Source: Erythrobacteraceae bacterium E2-1 Yellow Sea | Lineage (GTDB): Bacteria; Pseudomonadota; Alphaproteobacteria; Sphingomonadales; Sphingomonadaceae | Assembly: GCA_014983025.1 (NCBI GenBank) | Contig: JADCLP010000005.1 | Span: forward strand, 78,877 to 142,876 | DNA: 64,000 nucleotides | Reading direction: 5' to 3' | Shown here: positions 27,051 to 36,499 of the stretch, piece by piece | Numbering within the stretch: the stretch's first letter is position 1 | How the letters are laid out: each line of letters begins with the position of its first letter | Program-made: the position numbers and the translations under genes | Notes under the pieces: generated by a model | What the model was told of the DNA's origin: nothing | Seen by the model: the letters and a program-made list of their open reading frames with translations, nothing else | The model's database searches: none

Positions 27051-28733
27051 TTGGACAATTTGCGCGATACGGAGGCGGATGAGCCTGCGCCGACGGAGGA
27101 ATTGCCCTTCGACTGGCCGGTGCAGCCTGCTGATCAGCCGCGCAAAGCCTGGGGTGCTTCTTTTCTGATGCAAATGCGTGATTTTGTAACAGCCACCAGG
27201 CTGGAACTGGTGCCGCATCATGAAAAGGCGGCCGCAAGATTCGGCCACTATGCCCAGCGTTTCCGGACTTGGCGTGACCGCACATCTGAACAGCTGGGGC
27301 AACTCGATCTTGCGCCCGATCTGGCGCAGAATATCGGCAGTGGCCGCTGGTTTCGCGGGCTTGGTACCATGCTGGGGTTGGGTGTGGTTGCATTGGCATT
27401 CTGGCCTGATTTTTCTGCACTGGAAGCGCGGCCTGCCATGAATCTGGACGATTCGGCGCGCGATGAATTCCGCAGCCAGATGATCATGCCATTGGCGCTG
27501 GGTGCAGATAATGGTCACCATATGGGTGCCAGCAAGGTGGTAATCCCCCTCAAATCCGCACCCGAACGCCCGCAGATCGAATTGGTGGCAACGCTGCAAA
27601 AGGGTGATGATTTTCTGCGCATGTTGCAGCGCGCAGGGGTTGGCTCTGCCGATGCGGAGCGGGCAGAAGCGCTGGTAGCAGGTGCAATCACTCTATCCGA
27701 AATTGAACCAGGAACGCGGGTGGATATCGTTCTGGGTCGTCGACCTGAACCGGGGGCCAGCCGCCCGCTGGATGATTTGCGTTTCCGTGCACGCTTCGAT
27801 CTGGAACTGGCTGTGGCGCGCCAGAACAATGGCCTGTCGCTGGAACAGAAAATGATCCGCGTGGATGATACGCCGCTGCGCATTCGTGGGACTGTTGGCC
27901 AAAGCCTTTACAGGTCAGCCCGCGCAGCTGGTGCGCCAACCAGTGCGGTGCAGGAATTTATCAAGGCACTGGATGGCCATATCAATCTCAACAGTGGCAT
28001 CAGTGCGAATGATGAATTTGACATGATCATTTCCTATCGCCGCGCGGCGACGGGAGAACGGCAGGCAGGCAAATTGCTGTTTGCCGGGATTGAGCGCGAC
28101 GGGAAACCCAGGACGCAGCTGATGCGTTGGGGCAAGGATGGCTATTTTTACGAAGCATCGGGCGTGGGGGAACAGCGCAATGGCCTGGTCCAGCCCGTAC
28201 CTGGGCGGCAGACATCGCGCTTTGGTATGCGCCGCCATCCCATCCTGGGCTATCGCCGGATGCATAGCGGTGTCGACTTCAAGGCAAGCTATGGTACGCC
28301 AATCGTGGCGGTCAGCGATGGGCAAGTGTCCAGTGCGGGGCGTGCAGGCGGTTGCGGCATAGCGGTGCGTGTGAATCATGGCAGCGGCTTGTCCACGCGA
28401 TATTGCCATATGAGCCGTTTGGTCGTGCGCGGTGGGCAGAGCGTAAGGCGTGGACAGGTGATCGGCTATGTCGGGTCGACTGGCCTTTCGACCGGGGCGC
28501 ATTTGCATTACGAAATGTATCGCGGTGGTCGCGCTATTGACCCCAACTCGGTCAGCTTTGTTACCCGCGCACAACTGGATGGGCGCGACCTGATGGATTT
28601 CCGCGCTACGTTGCGCCAGATACTGAGTGTGCAGCCCGGTGCGGCACTGGAAAATCTCGAACGCTTGCCGAGCGAGGTTGAAGCACCGCAACGTGAGATT
28701 GAGCGGATCGATTCCAAGCGCGAGATCGGCTAA
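27051..28733 (+). CDS. M23 family metallopeptidase, membrane-anchored
   Basis: A 560-aa cell-wall endopeptidase: cytoplasmic N-terminus, one membrane segment (about 100-122), a periplasmic stem, and a C-terminal LytM domain. The zinc site is intact: His405 and Asp409 (HSGVD) and His484/His486 (HLHYE). It presumably cleaves peptide cross-links during growth or division. The start is TTG, supported by AGGAGG 7 bases upstream; the first internal ATG would remove 39 residues. Confidence 0.88.
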   Translation: MDNLRDTEADEPAPTEELPFDWPVQPADQPRKAWGASFLMQMRDFVTATRLELVPHHEKAAARFGHYAQRFRTWRDRTSEQLGQLDLAPDLAQNIGSGRWFRGLGTMLGLGVVALAFWPDFSALEARPAMNLDDSARDEFRSQMIMPLALGADNGHHMGASKVVIPLKSAPERPQIELVATLQKGDDFLRMLQRAGVGSADAERAEALVAGAITLSEIEPGTRVDIVLGRRPEPGASRPLDDLRFRARFDLELAVARQNNGLSLEQKMIRVDDTPLRIRGTVGQSLYRSARAAGAPTSAVQEFIKALDGHINLNSGISANDEFDMIISYRRAATGERQAGKLLFAGIERDGKPRTQLMRWGKDGYFYEASGVGEQRNGLVQPVPGRQTSRFGMRRHPILGYRRMHSGVDFKASYGTPIVAVSDGQVSSAGRAGGCGIAVRVNHGSGLSTRYCHMSRLVVRGGQSVRRGQVIGYVGSTGLSTGAHLHYEMYRGGRAIDPNSVSFVTRAQLDGRDLMDFRATLRQILSVQPGAALENLERLPSEVEAPQREIERIDSKREIG

Positions 28734-28787
28734 GCAGACCAATCTGTTGCAATTGCGCTGCCGGACAATTTGCGGCAACAGGCGCGC

Positions 28788-29783
28788 ATGACCGCAAGCT
28801 ATCCCAATCTGCGCCTGCGCCGCACCCGCACACATGGGTGGAGCCGCGCCATGCATCGCGAAAACGTGCTGACACCCTCAGACCTGATCTGGCCGTTGTT
28901 CGTAACAGAGGGCAGTGGCGTGGAAGAACCGATTGCCACGCTGCCGGGCGTTTCGCGCTGGTCAACCGATGGTATTGCCGCCCGCGCGAAAGAAGCGATG
29001 GAACTGGGCATTCCCTGCATCTCCTTGTTCCCCAATACACCCGCTGACAAGCGCAGCGATGAAGGGGCAGAGGCACTGAACCCGGATAATCTGATGTGCC
29101 GCGCGATCAAATCGATCCGCGATGCCTGCGGTGATGGCATTGGCGTGCTGACCGATGTCGCGCTCGATCCTTACACGGCGCATGGGCAAGATGGGCTGGT
29201 CGATGCGTCAGGATACGTCCTGAACGATGATACGGTGGCCGTGCTGGTGGACCAGGCATTGAACCAGGCACAGGCGGGTGCGGATATTATTGCCCCGTCT
29301 GACATGATGGATGGCCGCGTTCATGCGATCCGCATGGCGTTGGAAATGAATGGCCATCCCAATGTCCAGATCATGTCCTATGCCGCCAAATATGCCAGCG
29401 CCTTTTACGGGCCATTCCGCGATGCTGTGGGATCGCGCGGCCTGCTGAAAGGCGATAAGAAGACATACCAGATGGATCCGGCCAATGCACAAGAGGCATT
29501 GCGCGAAGTGGCGCTGGACCTGGCCGAGGGTGCCGACAGTGTGATGGTCAAGCCAGGGCTGCCCTATCTTGATATTGTGGCAAAGGTGAAACAGCGGTTT
29601 GATGTGCCTGTCTTCGCCTATCAGGTCAGCGGTGAATATGCGATGATCGAGGCAGCTGTTGCTGCTGGCGCCGGGGACCGTGATGCTTTGGTGCTGGAAA
29701 CGTTGATGGCGTTCAAACGTGCAGGCTGTGCTGGCGTCCTGACCTATCACGCTGCCCACGCCGCCCGGCTGCTGAATGGATGA
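28788..29783 (+). CDS. hemB: Delta-aminolevulinic acid dehydratase (porphobilinogen synthase)
   Basis: A 331-aa enzyme joining two ALA molecules to porphobilinogen. Active-site lysines lie in SYAAKYASAFYGPF and VMVKPGLPYLD. The metal segment reads DVALDPYTAHGQDG, with aspartates instead of the zinc-binding cysteines, so this is the magnesium-type, zinc-independent form seen in Pseudomonas and many alphaproteobacteria. The start at ATG 28788 is preferred over the upstream TTG. It overlaps the next gene by 4 bases. Confidence 0.95.
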   Translation: MTASYPNLRLRRTRTHGWSRAMHRENVLTPSDLIWPLFVTEGSGVEEPIATLPGVSRWSTDGIAARAKEAMELGIPCISLFPNTPADKRSDEGAEALNPDNLMCRAIKSIRDACGDGIGVLTDVALDPYTAHGQDGLVDASGYVLNDDTVAVLVDQALNQAQAGADIIAPSDMMDGRVHAIRMALEMNGHPNVQIMSYAAKYASAFYGPFRDAVGSRGLLKGDKKTYQMDPANAQEALREVALDLAEGADSVMVKPGLPYLDIVAKVKQRFDVPVFAYQVSGEYAMIEAAVAAGAGDRDALVLETLMAFKRAGCAGVLTYHAAHAARLLNG

Positions 29784-30349
29784 TGTTGGTGGCACAGGAA
29801 TTACGCCTCGAAACTGAACGGTTGGTGCTGCGCGATTGGCGTGATGCGGACTGGGCACCCTTCTGGGAGGGCACAAACACACCTGCCGTCATGCGCTGGC
29901 TGGGCGGCGTTTGTGATGAAGAAAAACGTGCTGCAGCACAGCAACGCTTGCTTAGCTACCAAAGCGATCACGGGCACACTTTCTGGGCGATCGAACGCAA
30001 GGCAGATGGTGCTGTGTTGGGTTTTTGTGGCTTGAAGCGCAGCAATCAGGCGGGGGGGCCGCAAGGCCTGCTGGAAGTGGGCTGGCGTCTGCGTGAAGAT
30101 GCATGGGGGCAGGGCTATGCACGGGAAGCAGCAGAGGCGACGCTTGCCCATGCCTTTACCCATTTTGCCGATGATGCAGTGGTTGCCTTTACTGTTGCCG
30201 GGAACGAGGGGAGCTGGGGCCTGATGCATCGGTTGGGTATGCTGCGGTGCGAGGATCTGGATTTCGACAGCCCCCAATTTGACTCGGAAAATCCGCGTAT
30301 CATTGCCTATTCCATTGACCGTACAGCGTGGGCAACCGCCAATGGCTGA
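29780..30349 (+). CDS. GNAT family N-acetyltransferase (RimJ/RimL-like)
   Basis: A 189-aa acetyltransferase. LRLETERLVLRDWRDAD is the start typical of the RimJ/RimL-like group, and GWRLREDAWGQGYAREAAEA is the acetyl-CoA-binding motif A. The substrate is unknown. It overlaps hemB by 4 bases and the next GNAT gene by 8. The two GNATs share the same start motif and layout, so they are probably an old tandem duplication. Confidence 0.85.
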   Translation: MMLVAQELRLETERLVLRDWRDADWAPFWEGTNTPAVMRWLGGVCDEEKRAAAQQRLLSYQSDHGHTFWAIERKADGAVLGFCGLKRSNQAGGPQGLLEVGWRLREDAWGQGYAREAAEATLAHAFTHFADDAVVAFTVAGNEGSWGLMHRLGMLRCEDLDFDSPQFDSENPRIIAYSIDRTAWATANG

Positions 30350-30899
30350 CATCGTGATCGAAACCGAGCGGCTGATCCTGCGGCGGATTGAGGAGGGTGA
30401 TGCAGAGCTGCAATACCGCGTACTCAATACCCCCACCATCATGCATCATCTTGGTGGGCCGAAGGAATTGCACGAGATCGAAGCCAAACATGCCAAGACC
30501 ATGGGCTGGTTTGCCAATGAAGGCTTCGGTTTCATGCTGGTTATAGAGAAGGGCACAGGCGAGCTGGTTGGCACATGCGGCATGAAGCGGGTTGATGCCG
30601 AAAATGCTCATAATCAGGGGGATTTCGAGATTGGCTGGATCATCCGTGATGATCGCTGGCGGATGGGCTATGCCAGTGAAGCGATGCGTGCCGTGATGGA
30701 ATGGGCCTTTACCAGCCACCAGGCCCCCGTGCTGGTCGCGCTGACTGCAGACGGGAATGAAGCAAGCTGGCGGTTGATGGAAAAGCTGGGCATGCAGCGC
30801 CGGCCGGATCTGGATTTTTATGATCCCGCATTCCCGCCAGAGGAAAACCCGACCATTCTTTATTCCATCACCCGCGAACAATGGGAGCAAAACACATGA
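30342..30899 (+). CDS. GNAT family N-acetyltransferase, second of a tandem pair
   Basis: A 185-aa acetyltransferase with the same architecture as its upstream neighbour: VIETERLILRRIEEGD start, GWIIRDDRWRMGYASEAMRA as motif A, and a closing NPTILYSITREQW that parallels NPRIIAYSIDRTAW. The substrate is unknown. The start at 30342 is chosen from the conserved N-terminus. It overlaps the gamma-carbonic anhydrase gene by 4 bases. Confidence 0.85.
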   Translation: MADIVIETERLILRRIEEGDAELQYRVLNTPTIMHHLGGPKELHEIEAKHAKTMGWFANEGFGFMLVIEKGTGELVGTCGMKRVDAENAHNQGDFEIGWIIRDDRWRMGYASEAMRAVMEWAFTSHQAPVLVALTADGNEASWRLMEKLGMQRRPDLDFYDPAFPPEENPTILYSITREQWEQNT

Positions 30900-31465
30900 G
30901 CCAGCGCCCAGGCGTCAATATCATTCCGCTTCACGGCAAGGTTCCACAAATTCATGACAGCGCCTTTATTGCGCCGGGATGTTCGATCATTGGTGATGTC
31001 ACGATCGGGGCAGACAGTTCGATCTGGTACAATTGCGTGGTCAGGGCAGATGTAAACCGCATTGTGATTGGCCAGCGCACAAATGTGCAGGATGGCAGCG
31101 TGTTGCACTGTGACACCCCAACACCGCATCGCCCCGAAGGATATCCGCTGATTATTGGTGATGATGTGCTGATCGGCCATATGGCCATGGTGCATGGCTG
31201 CACGATTGAAGATCGCGGCTTTGTAGGTCTGGGCGCAATTGTTATGAATGGATCTGTCATTGGCAGCGATGCCATGCTGGGCGCAGGCGCCATGCTGACA
31301 GAGGGCAAGGTGATGGAGCCGCGCACATTATGGGCGGGCCGTCCGGCCAAATATTTCCGCGATCTGAGCGATGAAATGATTGCCGGCATGCAAGGCGGGG
31401 TGACGAATTATACCGAGAATGCGAAGCATCACGCGGTTGCAGTGGCAGAGGCGCTGGCGGGCTGA
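30896..31465 (+). CDS. Gamma-carbonic anhydrase family protein
   Basis: A 189-aa left-handed beta-helix of hexapeptide repeats (FIAPGCSIIGDVTIGADSSI and onward) with the metal histidines in LHCDT, LIGHMAMVHGC. It belongs to the Cam/CaiE/PaaY-like group, which may hydrate CO2 or act as a scaffold. It overlaps the upstream GNAT by 4 bases and lies 3 bases before a DUF167 gene. Confidence 0.88.
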   Translation: MSQRPGVNIIPLHGKVPQIHDSAFIAPGCSIIGDVTIGADSSIWYNCVVRADVNRIVIGQRTNVQDGSVLHCDTPTPHRPEGYPLIIGDDVLIGHMAMVHGCTIEDRGFVGLGAIVMNGSVIGSDAMLGAGAMLTEGKVMEPRTLWAGRPAKYFRDLSDEMIAGMQGGVTNYTENAKHHAVAVAEALAG

Positions 31466-31468
31466 AGC

Positions 31469-31750
31469 GTGGCACGGCCCAAACCGGAGCTTCCATCAGC
31501 CGAGGCAGTTCATTGCCTGATCGATGGAGAAGGCCGTTTGGCCGTGCGGGTTACACCGGGCGCGCGGGTTGAAATGATATCGATTGACGATGGTCAGCTA
31601 TCGGTAAAAGTGCGGGCCAAACCACAGGATGGTGCAGCCAATGATGCGGTTATTGCCTTGGTGGCGCGGGCACTGGGCATTGCTCCATCCCGGGTCGAAC
31701 TGTTGCGCGGCGCAACTGCGCGCAACAAACAGCTGCGGATTGAGCCTTAA
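31469..31750 (+). CDS. DUF167 (YggU) family protein
   Basis: A 93-aa protein of the YggU/DUF167 fold: LAVRVTPGARVEMI, VKVRAKPQDGAANDAVIALVA and VELLRGATARNKQLRI are conserved. The function is unknown. It uses a GTG start 3 bases after the upstream stop. Last gene of the hemB-GNAT-GNAT-gammaCA-DUF167 run. Confidence 0.87.
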   Translation: MARPKPELPSAEAVHCLIDGEGRLAVRVTPGARVEMISIDDGQLSVKVRAKPQDGAANDAVIALVARALGIAPSRVELLRGATARNKQLRIEP

Positions 31751-31774
31751 ACCAACAGGCAGGAATGCCTTGCA

Positions 31775-33037
31775 TTAACGATCCGGGCTCGACCATTCGT
31801 CAGGTTTCACATCGCTTGCCCTAAGCTTCAGCGCCAGACCCAGGGCAACACCAACCCCGATCGCCAATGTCAGGTCTGCCACCACTGTCAGAACCAGTGT
31901 CACTAGTAGCAACAGGCGGTCAGCCATAGGCGCCGAGGCATAGCTGCCCCACTTATGGGGCTCGCTCATATTCCACGCAGTGATGAGCAGAATGGCGGCC
32001 AGCGCCGGCATGACAAGATAGCCAGCCAGTGGCGCCACAAACAGTGTCACCAGCAGAATGGTCACGGCGTGAACAATACCTGCGACCGGCGTGCGCCCGC
32101 CCGCCCGGACATTGGTGGCGGTACGGGCAATCGCCCCTGTCGCCGGCAGCCCCCCGAAGAGCGCCGACCCCATATTGGCCCACCCCTGGGCCATAACTTC
32201 CGCATTGGGGCGATGCTTTCCTTCAAACATGCGGTCTGCAACCAGAGCCGAAAGGAGCGATTCGATTGCTGCCAGCAGGGCGATGACCATGGCTGAGGGG
32301 AAGAGTTCAATCAGGCGTTCAACCGTGATTTGCGGCATTTCGGGCATGGGCAGCCCATTGGGCAATCCGCCATAGCGCGATGCGATTGTATCCACCGGAA
32401 GATGAAGCCAGACAGCGGCCACAGAAACTGCACCGACTGCGATGATCAATCCGGGGAAACGAGGCGCTGCCCGTCGCAAAACTACAATTAGCACCACCGC
32501 CGCGGCGCTGACCGCCAAGGAGACCGAACTGAAACTGTCACGTGCATCCCACAATGCCTGCAGCTTGGGCAGAAAATCGGCCGGGACTGTTTCGAGCGAC
32601 AGGCCCAGCAGATCCTTGAGCTGGCTGGAGGCGATGATGATGGCAATACCAATGGTGAAACCATTGACCACTGCTTCTGGTACATAACGGACCAGATTGC
32701 CCAGTTTCAACAGCCCGGCCACCACCAGAATCGCGCCAGCCATCAGCGTTGCAAGCACCAGGCCGTCATACCCATGCTCGGCAATCACGCCATAGACGAC
32801 CACGATGAAGGCGCCTGTAGGCCCGCCAATCTGGACTCGGCTGCCACCCAGTAAAGAGATCAGCAAGCCGCCAATGATGGCGGTGATCAAACCTTTTTCA
32901 GGTGTTGCCCCCGATGCGATGGCGATCGCAATGCTGAGCGGGATTGCGACCATAGCCACCGAAATCCCGGCAACAATATCTCCGCGTGCCGCCGCGAATG
33001 TGTACCCCGGCAAAGTGGACAGGATTTTGGGCTTCAT
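31775..33037 (-). CDS. SulP family anion transporter lacking a STAS domain
   Basis: A 420-aa membrane protein with about a dozen hydrophobic segments and the SulP signature GGSRVQIGGPTGAFIVVVYG; QLKDLLGL and ATNVRAGGRTPVAGIVHA are also typical. It ends shortly after the last membrane segment (LKLRASDVKPDEWSSPDR), so the C-terminal cytoplasmic STAS domain of most SulP proteins is absent, with no frameshifted remnant. The substrate may be sulfate, bicarbonate or another anion. Confidence 0.86.
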   Translation of the reverse strand: MKPKILSTLPGYTFAAARGDIVAGISVAMVAIPLSIAIAIASGATPEKGLITAIIGGLLISLLGGSRVQIGGPTGAFIVVVYGVIAEHGYDGLVLATLMAGAILVVAGLLKLGNLVRYVPEAVVNGFTIGIAIIIASSQLKDLLGLSLETVPADFLPKLQALWDARDSFSSVSLAVSAAAVVLIVVLRRAAPRFPGLIIAVGAVSVAAVWLHLPVDTIASRYGGLPNGLPMPEMPQITVERLIELFPSAMVIALLAAIESLLSALVADRMFEGKHRPNAEVMAQGWANMGSALFGGLPATGAIARTATNVRAGGRTPVAGIVHAVTILLVTLFVAPLAGYLVMPALAAILLITAWNMSEPHKWGSYASAPMADRLLLLVTLVLTVVADLTLAIGVGVALGLALKLRASDVKPDEWSSPDR

Positions 33038-33091
33038 CGCACGAAGTTATCAATTTTACCGCACTGGTCCGCAAGCAAAATCCGCCATGCA

Positions 33092-33490
33092 TCAGTCGCC
33101 CGCCATACCATGTGCCATCATGGTGAGGCGTTCGGACATCATCTGGCCCAGATCGCGATTGTCAGGTCCGCATTCGGTAATGGCACGTTGCATGGCATGG
33201 ACCCATTGCCTTGCAGTTTCCTTGCCCACGCCCAAACCGCGATGCGCGCTCATCACGCATTTGCCGGGATTCTGTTCAAACCAGTCTTTCGGCCCGCCTG
33301 CCCATGCGCTGAGCCAGCCAGCCAGTGATTGCCGCATGGGTGCAAGATCGGCAGCATGCATCGCACGCAGCTCAGTATACTCCGCCTCGCTTTCCATCAG
33401 ATCATAGAAACGTTCAACGATCCGTGTGATCACCGGCGCGCCGCCCAATGCTTCATAGGGTGTACTTGGCGGTTTGGTTTCTGCGTTCAC
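33092..33490 (-). CDS. Group II truncated hemoglobin
   Basis: A 132-aa globin. YEALGGAPVITRIVERFYDLM is the A/B-helix region, and LAGWLSAWAGGPKDWFEQ and CVMSAHRGLGVGKETARQWVHAMQRA carry the proximal His region and the conserved Trp. This is the trHbO-like group II family, possibly for oxygen, NO or peroxide handling. It is a single gene 54 bases past the SulP start, on the same strand. Confidence 0.86.
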   Translation of the reverse strand: MNAETKPPSTPYEALGGAPVITRIVERFYDLMESEAEYTELRAMHAADLAPMRQSLAGWLSAWAGGPKDWFEQNPGKCVMSAHRGLGVGKETARQWVHAMQRAITECGPDNRDLGQMMSERLTMMAHGMAGD

Positions 33491-33570
33491 TTAAGTGGTG
33501 CTCCCTCACACATGACACTGCAAGCCTGTGTGTGGCGGATCGAAACGCCAACAACATTGATCTGGCGCAA

Positions 33571-33602
33571 AAAGGGCGCGTGGTTTGCCCCACACGCCCT
33601 TT
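33571..33602 (-). terminator. Intrinsic terminator after clpA
   Basis: Arms AAAGGGCGTGTGG / CCACGCGCCCTTT (one mismatch), followed by TTTTTGCG on the minus strand, 23 bases past the clpA stop. Confidence 0.82.
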
Positions 33603-33624
33603 GGTTTTCGGCATTTACGCTAGT

Positions 33625-36030
33625 TCAGCCTTCGCTGTCGTCCTTGCCACCATTATTATCGCTGCCTGAGGCTTCAGGTTTTGCAGATGGCTTCTTGGCT
33701 GCGGTCTTTTTCGCAGCAGGTTTGCGTTTCGGCCCCGAACGTTTTTGGGCCTTGGGGGGTGCAGGGGTGAGTTCGAAGTTCGGCTTGCCGTCCTTCACGC
33801 TCACATGCACTTCGCCGCCATCGGATAATTTGCCGAACAGCAATTCTTCGGCCAGCGGCTGCTTGATCTTTTCCTGGATCAGGCGGCCCATCGGGCGTGC
33901 GCCATAGAGCTTGTCATAACCCTTGTCCGCCAGCCAATCGCGCGCATCCTTGTCAAACTGGATGTGGACGTTCTGATCAGCCAGCTGCAGTTCCAGCTGC
34001 AGGATGAACTTGTCGACCACACGCGCGACCGTGTTCCGACCCAGATAGGCAAAGGGAACGACAGCATCCAGGCGATTGCGGAATTCAGGGGTGAACATCT
34101 TCTTCACCGCCTCTTCGCCCGCATCTTCCTTCGACACATCGCCAAAGCCGATGCCCTGGCGCGCCATATCGGATGCACCGGCATTGGTCGTCATGATCAG
34201 AACGACATTACGGAAATCCACCGTCTTGCCGTGGTGATCGGTCAGGCGGCCATTATCCATCACCTGCAACAGGATGTTGAACAGGTCCGGATGCGCCTTT
34301 TCAATTTCGTCGAGCAGCAGCACGCAATGCGGGTTCTGGTCAATCGCATCAGTCAGCAGGCCACCCTGATCATAACCGACATAGCCCGGAGGGGCGCCGA
34401 TCAGGCGTGAAACGCTGTGGCGTTCCATATATTCGGACATGTCAAAGCGCTTGAGTTCGATCCCCATAATACTGGCCAGCTGGCGGGCGACTTCCGTCTT
34501 GCCGACGCCGGTCGGGCCGGAAAACAGGAAGGAACCAATCGGCTTGTCCGGATCACGCAGGCCCGCGCGGCTCAGCTTCATCGCGGTGGAGAGGCGATGG
34601 ATCGCCTCATCCTGCCCGAACACGACATGCTTCAGATCACGTTCGAGATTTTCCAGCGCCTTCTTGTCATCTTTGCTGACAGATTTGGGCGGGATGCGCG
34701 CCATGGTGGCGATGACGGCTTCGATTTCGCGCGCGGTGATCTTTTTCTTGCGGCGGCTGGGCGGCACCAGCATCTGCATCGCGCCAACTTCGTCAATCAC
34801 ATCAATCGCCTTGTCCGGCAGCTTGCGGTCATTGATATAGCGGGCGGACAATTCCACCGCCGTCTTGATCGCATCGGGCGTGTATTTCACGCCGTGATGT
34901 TCCTCAAACGCGGTGCGCAAACCCCTCAGTATCTTGATCGTGTCATCCACGGTCGGCTCGTTCACGTCGATCTTCTGGAACCGGCGCAGCAATGCGCGAT
35001 CCTTCTCGAAGTGATTGCGGAATTCCTTGTAAGTGGTGGAACCGATGCAGCGGATCGTCCCGCCGGACAGGGCAGGTTTCAGCAGGTTCGATGCATCCAT
35101 CGCCCCGCCACTGGTTGCCCCTGCGCCAATCACCGTGTGGATTTCATCGATGAACAGGACCGCGTCGGGCATCTGCTCCAGCTCATTCACGACCTGCTTC
35201 AGTCGCTCTTCAAAATCGCCGCGATAGCGTGTGCCGGCCAGCAATGCGCCCATGTCGAGTGAATAGATGACGGCGGGTGCCAGCACTTCGGGCACGTCAC
35301 CTTCCACAATCTTGCGCGCCAGACCTTCAGCAATCGCCGTTTTGCCCACGCCCGGATCACCCACATAAAGCGGGTTGTTCTTGCTGCGGCGGCACAGGAT
35401 CTGAATCGTGCGGTCGACCTCGGGCCCGCGGCCGATCAGCGGATCGACCTTGCCCGCCTTTGCCTTGGCGTTGAGATTGACGGTAAACTGGTCCAGCGCG
35501 GTTTCTTTCTTGTTTCCACCCTCGCTGGGTTTTTCAGCCTCGGCCTGCCCCTCTTCGGAACCTTGTGGAGATTTCGATTCCAGCTGGCGGCCGCCCTTGC
35601 CAATGCCATGGCTGATATAGCTGACCGCATCCAGGCGGCTCATATCCTGCTGTTGCAGGAAATAGACGGCGTAGGAATCGCGTTCGGAAAACAGCGCCAC
35701 CAGTACATTGGCACCCGTCACCGTATCCTTGCCCGATGATTGGACATGCAGGATGGCGCGCTGGATCACCCTCTGAAAACCGGCGGTCGGCTGCGGATCG
35801 GAATCATCTTCTGTTTTCAGCGATTGATATTCCTGGTCGAGATATTGTTTTACCACCTCGCCCAGCTCTGCCAGGTCCACCCCGCAGGCTGCCATGACCT
35901 GCGCTGCGTCTTCATCATCGATCAGCGCCAGCAGCAAATGTTCCAGCGTGGCATATTCGTGCCGTCGCTGGGATGCATTTGCCAGCGCGTTATGCAGCGT
36001 TCTTTCAAGGCCTTGGGCAAAACTGGGCAT
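33625..36030 (-). CDS. clpA: ClpA, ATP-dependent unfoldase of ClpAP
   Basis: An 801-aa double-AAA+ unfoldase: Clp N domain (about 1-140), first ATPase with GDPGVGKT, second with GPTGVGKT, and the ClpP-docking IGF loop in RQGIGFGD. After the D2 domain there is an extra C-terminal tail of about 44 residues rich in Lys, Ala and Pro ([17 protein letters not shown]) that ends acidic. clpS, the usual upstream partner, is not adjacent. A hairpin follows the stop. Confidence 0.95.
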   Translation of the reverse strand: MPSFAQGLERTLHNALANASQRRHEYATLEHLLLALIDDEDAAQVMAACGVDLAELGEVVKQYLDQEYQSLKTEDDSDPQPTAGFQRVIQRAILHVQSSGKDTVTGANVLVALFSERDSYAVYFLQQQDMSRLDAVSYISHGIGKGGRQLESKSPQGSEEGQAEAEKPSEGGNKKETALDQFTVNLNAKAKAGKVDPLIGRGPEVDRTIQILCRRSKNNPLYVGDPGVGKTAIAEGLARKIVEGDVPEVLAPAVIYSLDMGALLAGTRYRGDFEERLKQVVNELEQMPDAVLFIDEIHTVIGAGATSGGAMDASNLLKPALSGGTIRCIGSTTYKEFRNHFEKDRALLRRFQKIDVNEPTVDDTIKILRGLRTAFEEHHGVKYTPDAIKTAVELSARYINDRKLPDKAIDVIDEVGAMQMLVPPSRRKKKITAREIEAVIATMARIPPKSVSKDDKKALENLERDLKHVVFGQDEAIHRLSTAMKLSRAGLRDPDKPIGSFLFSGPTGVGKTEVARQLASIMGIELKRFDMSEYMERHSVSRLIGAPPGYVGYDQGGLLTDAIDQNPHCVLLLDEIEKAHPDLFNILLQVMDNGRLTDHHGKTVDFRNVVLIMTTNAGASDMARQGIGFGDVSKEDAGEEAVKKMFTPEFRNRLDAVVPFAYLGRNTVARVVDKFILQLELQLADQNVHIQFDKDARDWLADKGYDKLYGARPMGRLIQEKIKQPLAEELLFGKLSDGGEVHVSVKDGKPNFELTPAPPKAQKRSGPKRKPAAKKTAAKKPSAKPEASGSDNNGGKDDSEG

Positions 36031-36167
36031 GTTTCACGTCTTTCTTGCGGGTATTAACCGGAATATGTGCGACTCCGGGGCAGGCGTGGAATATGCGCCT
36101 GCAAGGTTAACTTCACCTATATGGGTAGCCCCATGGATTTTTCCATTAATGGGGCTGTCCCGCCGCA

Positions 36168-36374
36168 TCACCCGGCGGGTTTTCCGAATAAAGCCTCTGC
36201 CGCATTGCGATGCGCGGCAGATTTATCCCGATGCGCCTCTACCCGGGCGATTTCTGCCTTCAACAGGCGGATACGCTCTGCCAATTCGTCAATCGAATAG
36301 GGGGCAAGCTCCTCTTTCGACAGGAGGCTGGCGGCATCCCCTTTGGGGCGTGGGCGATCATCGTCATCCATCAT
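36168..36374 (-). CDS. DUF1192 family protein
   Basis: A 68-aa acidic-start protein containing PYSIDELAERIRLLKAEI, the conserved core of DUF1192, followed by a helix. The function is unknown. Two adjacent ATGs (36374, 36371) are possible starts. Its stop lies inside a GC-rich hairpin (36159-36179). It diverges from the quinone oxidoreductase gene. Confidence 0.8.
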   Translation of the reverse strand: MMDDDDRPRPKGDAASLLSKEELAPYSIDELAERIRLLKAEIARVEAHRDKSAAHRNAAEALFGKPAG

Positions 36375-36499
36375 TTACCAACATCGCAAGTAAGGCGGCT
36401 TGCTGTCAATCCATGGCGAGGCTAGTTGCCATTGCATCCGGGGGGCAAATTAAGCAGTTTTCCCCGATTGTTACCTGATCGCCGCAATGGGGGCCGTGG

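Noticed and set aside
36030..36039. TGTTTCACGT resembling a parS half-site at the clpA start
   Set aside because: Only one arm is present (right side reads CTTTC) and it is about 18 kb from parA-parB; chance match within coding/leader sequence.
36159..36179. GC-rich hairpin plus TTTTCC as a plus-strand terminator
   Set aside because: There is no plus-strand gene upstream to terminate, and the hairpin contains the stop of the minus-strand DUF1192 gene.
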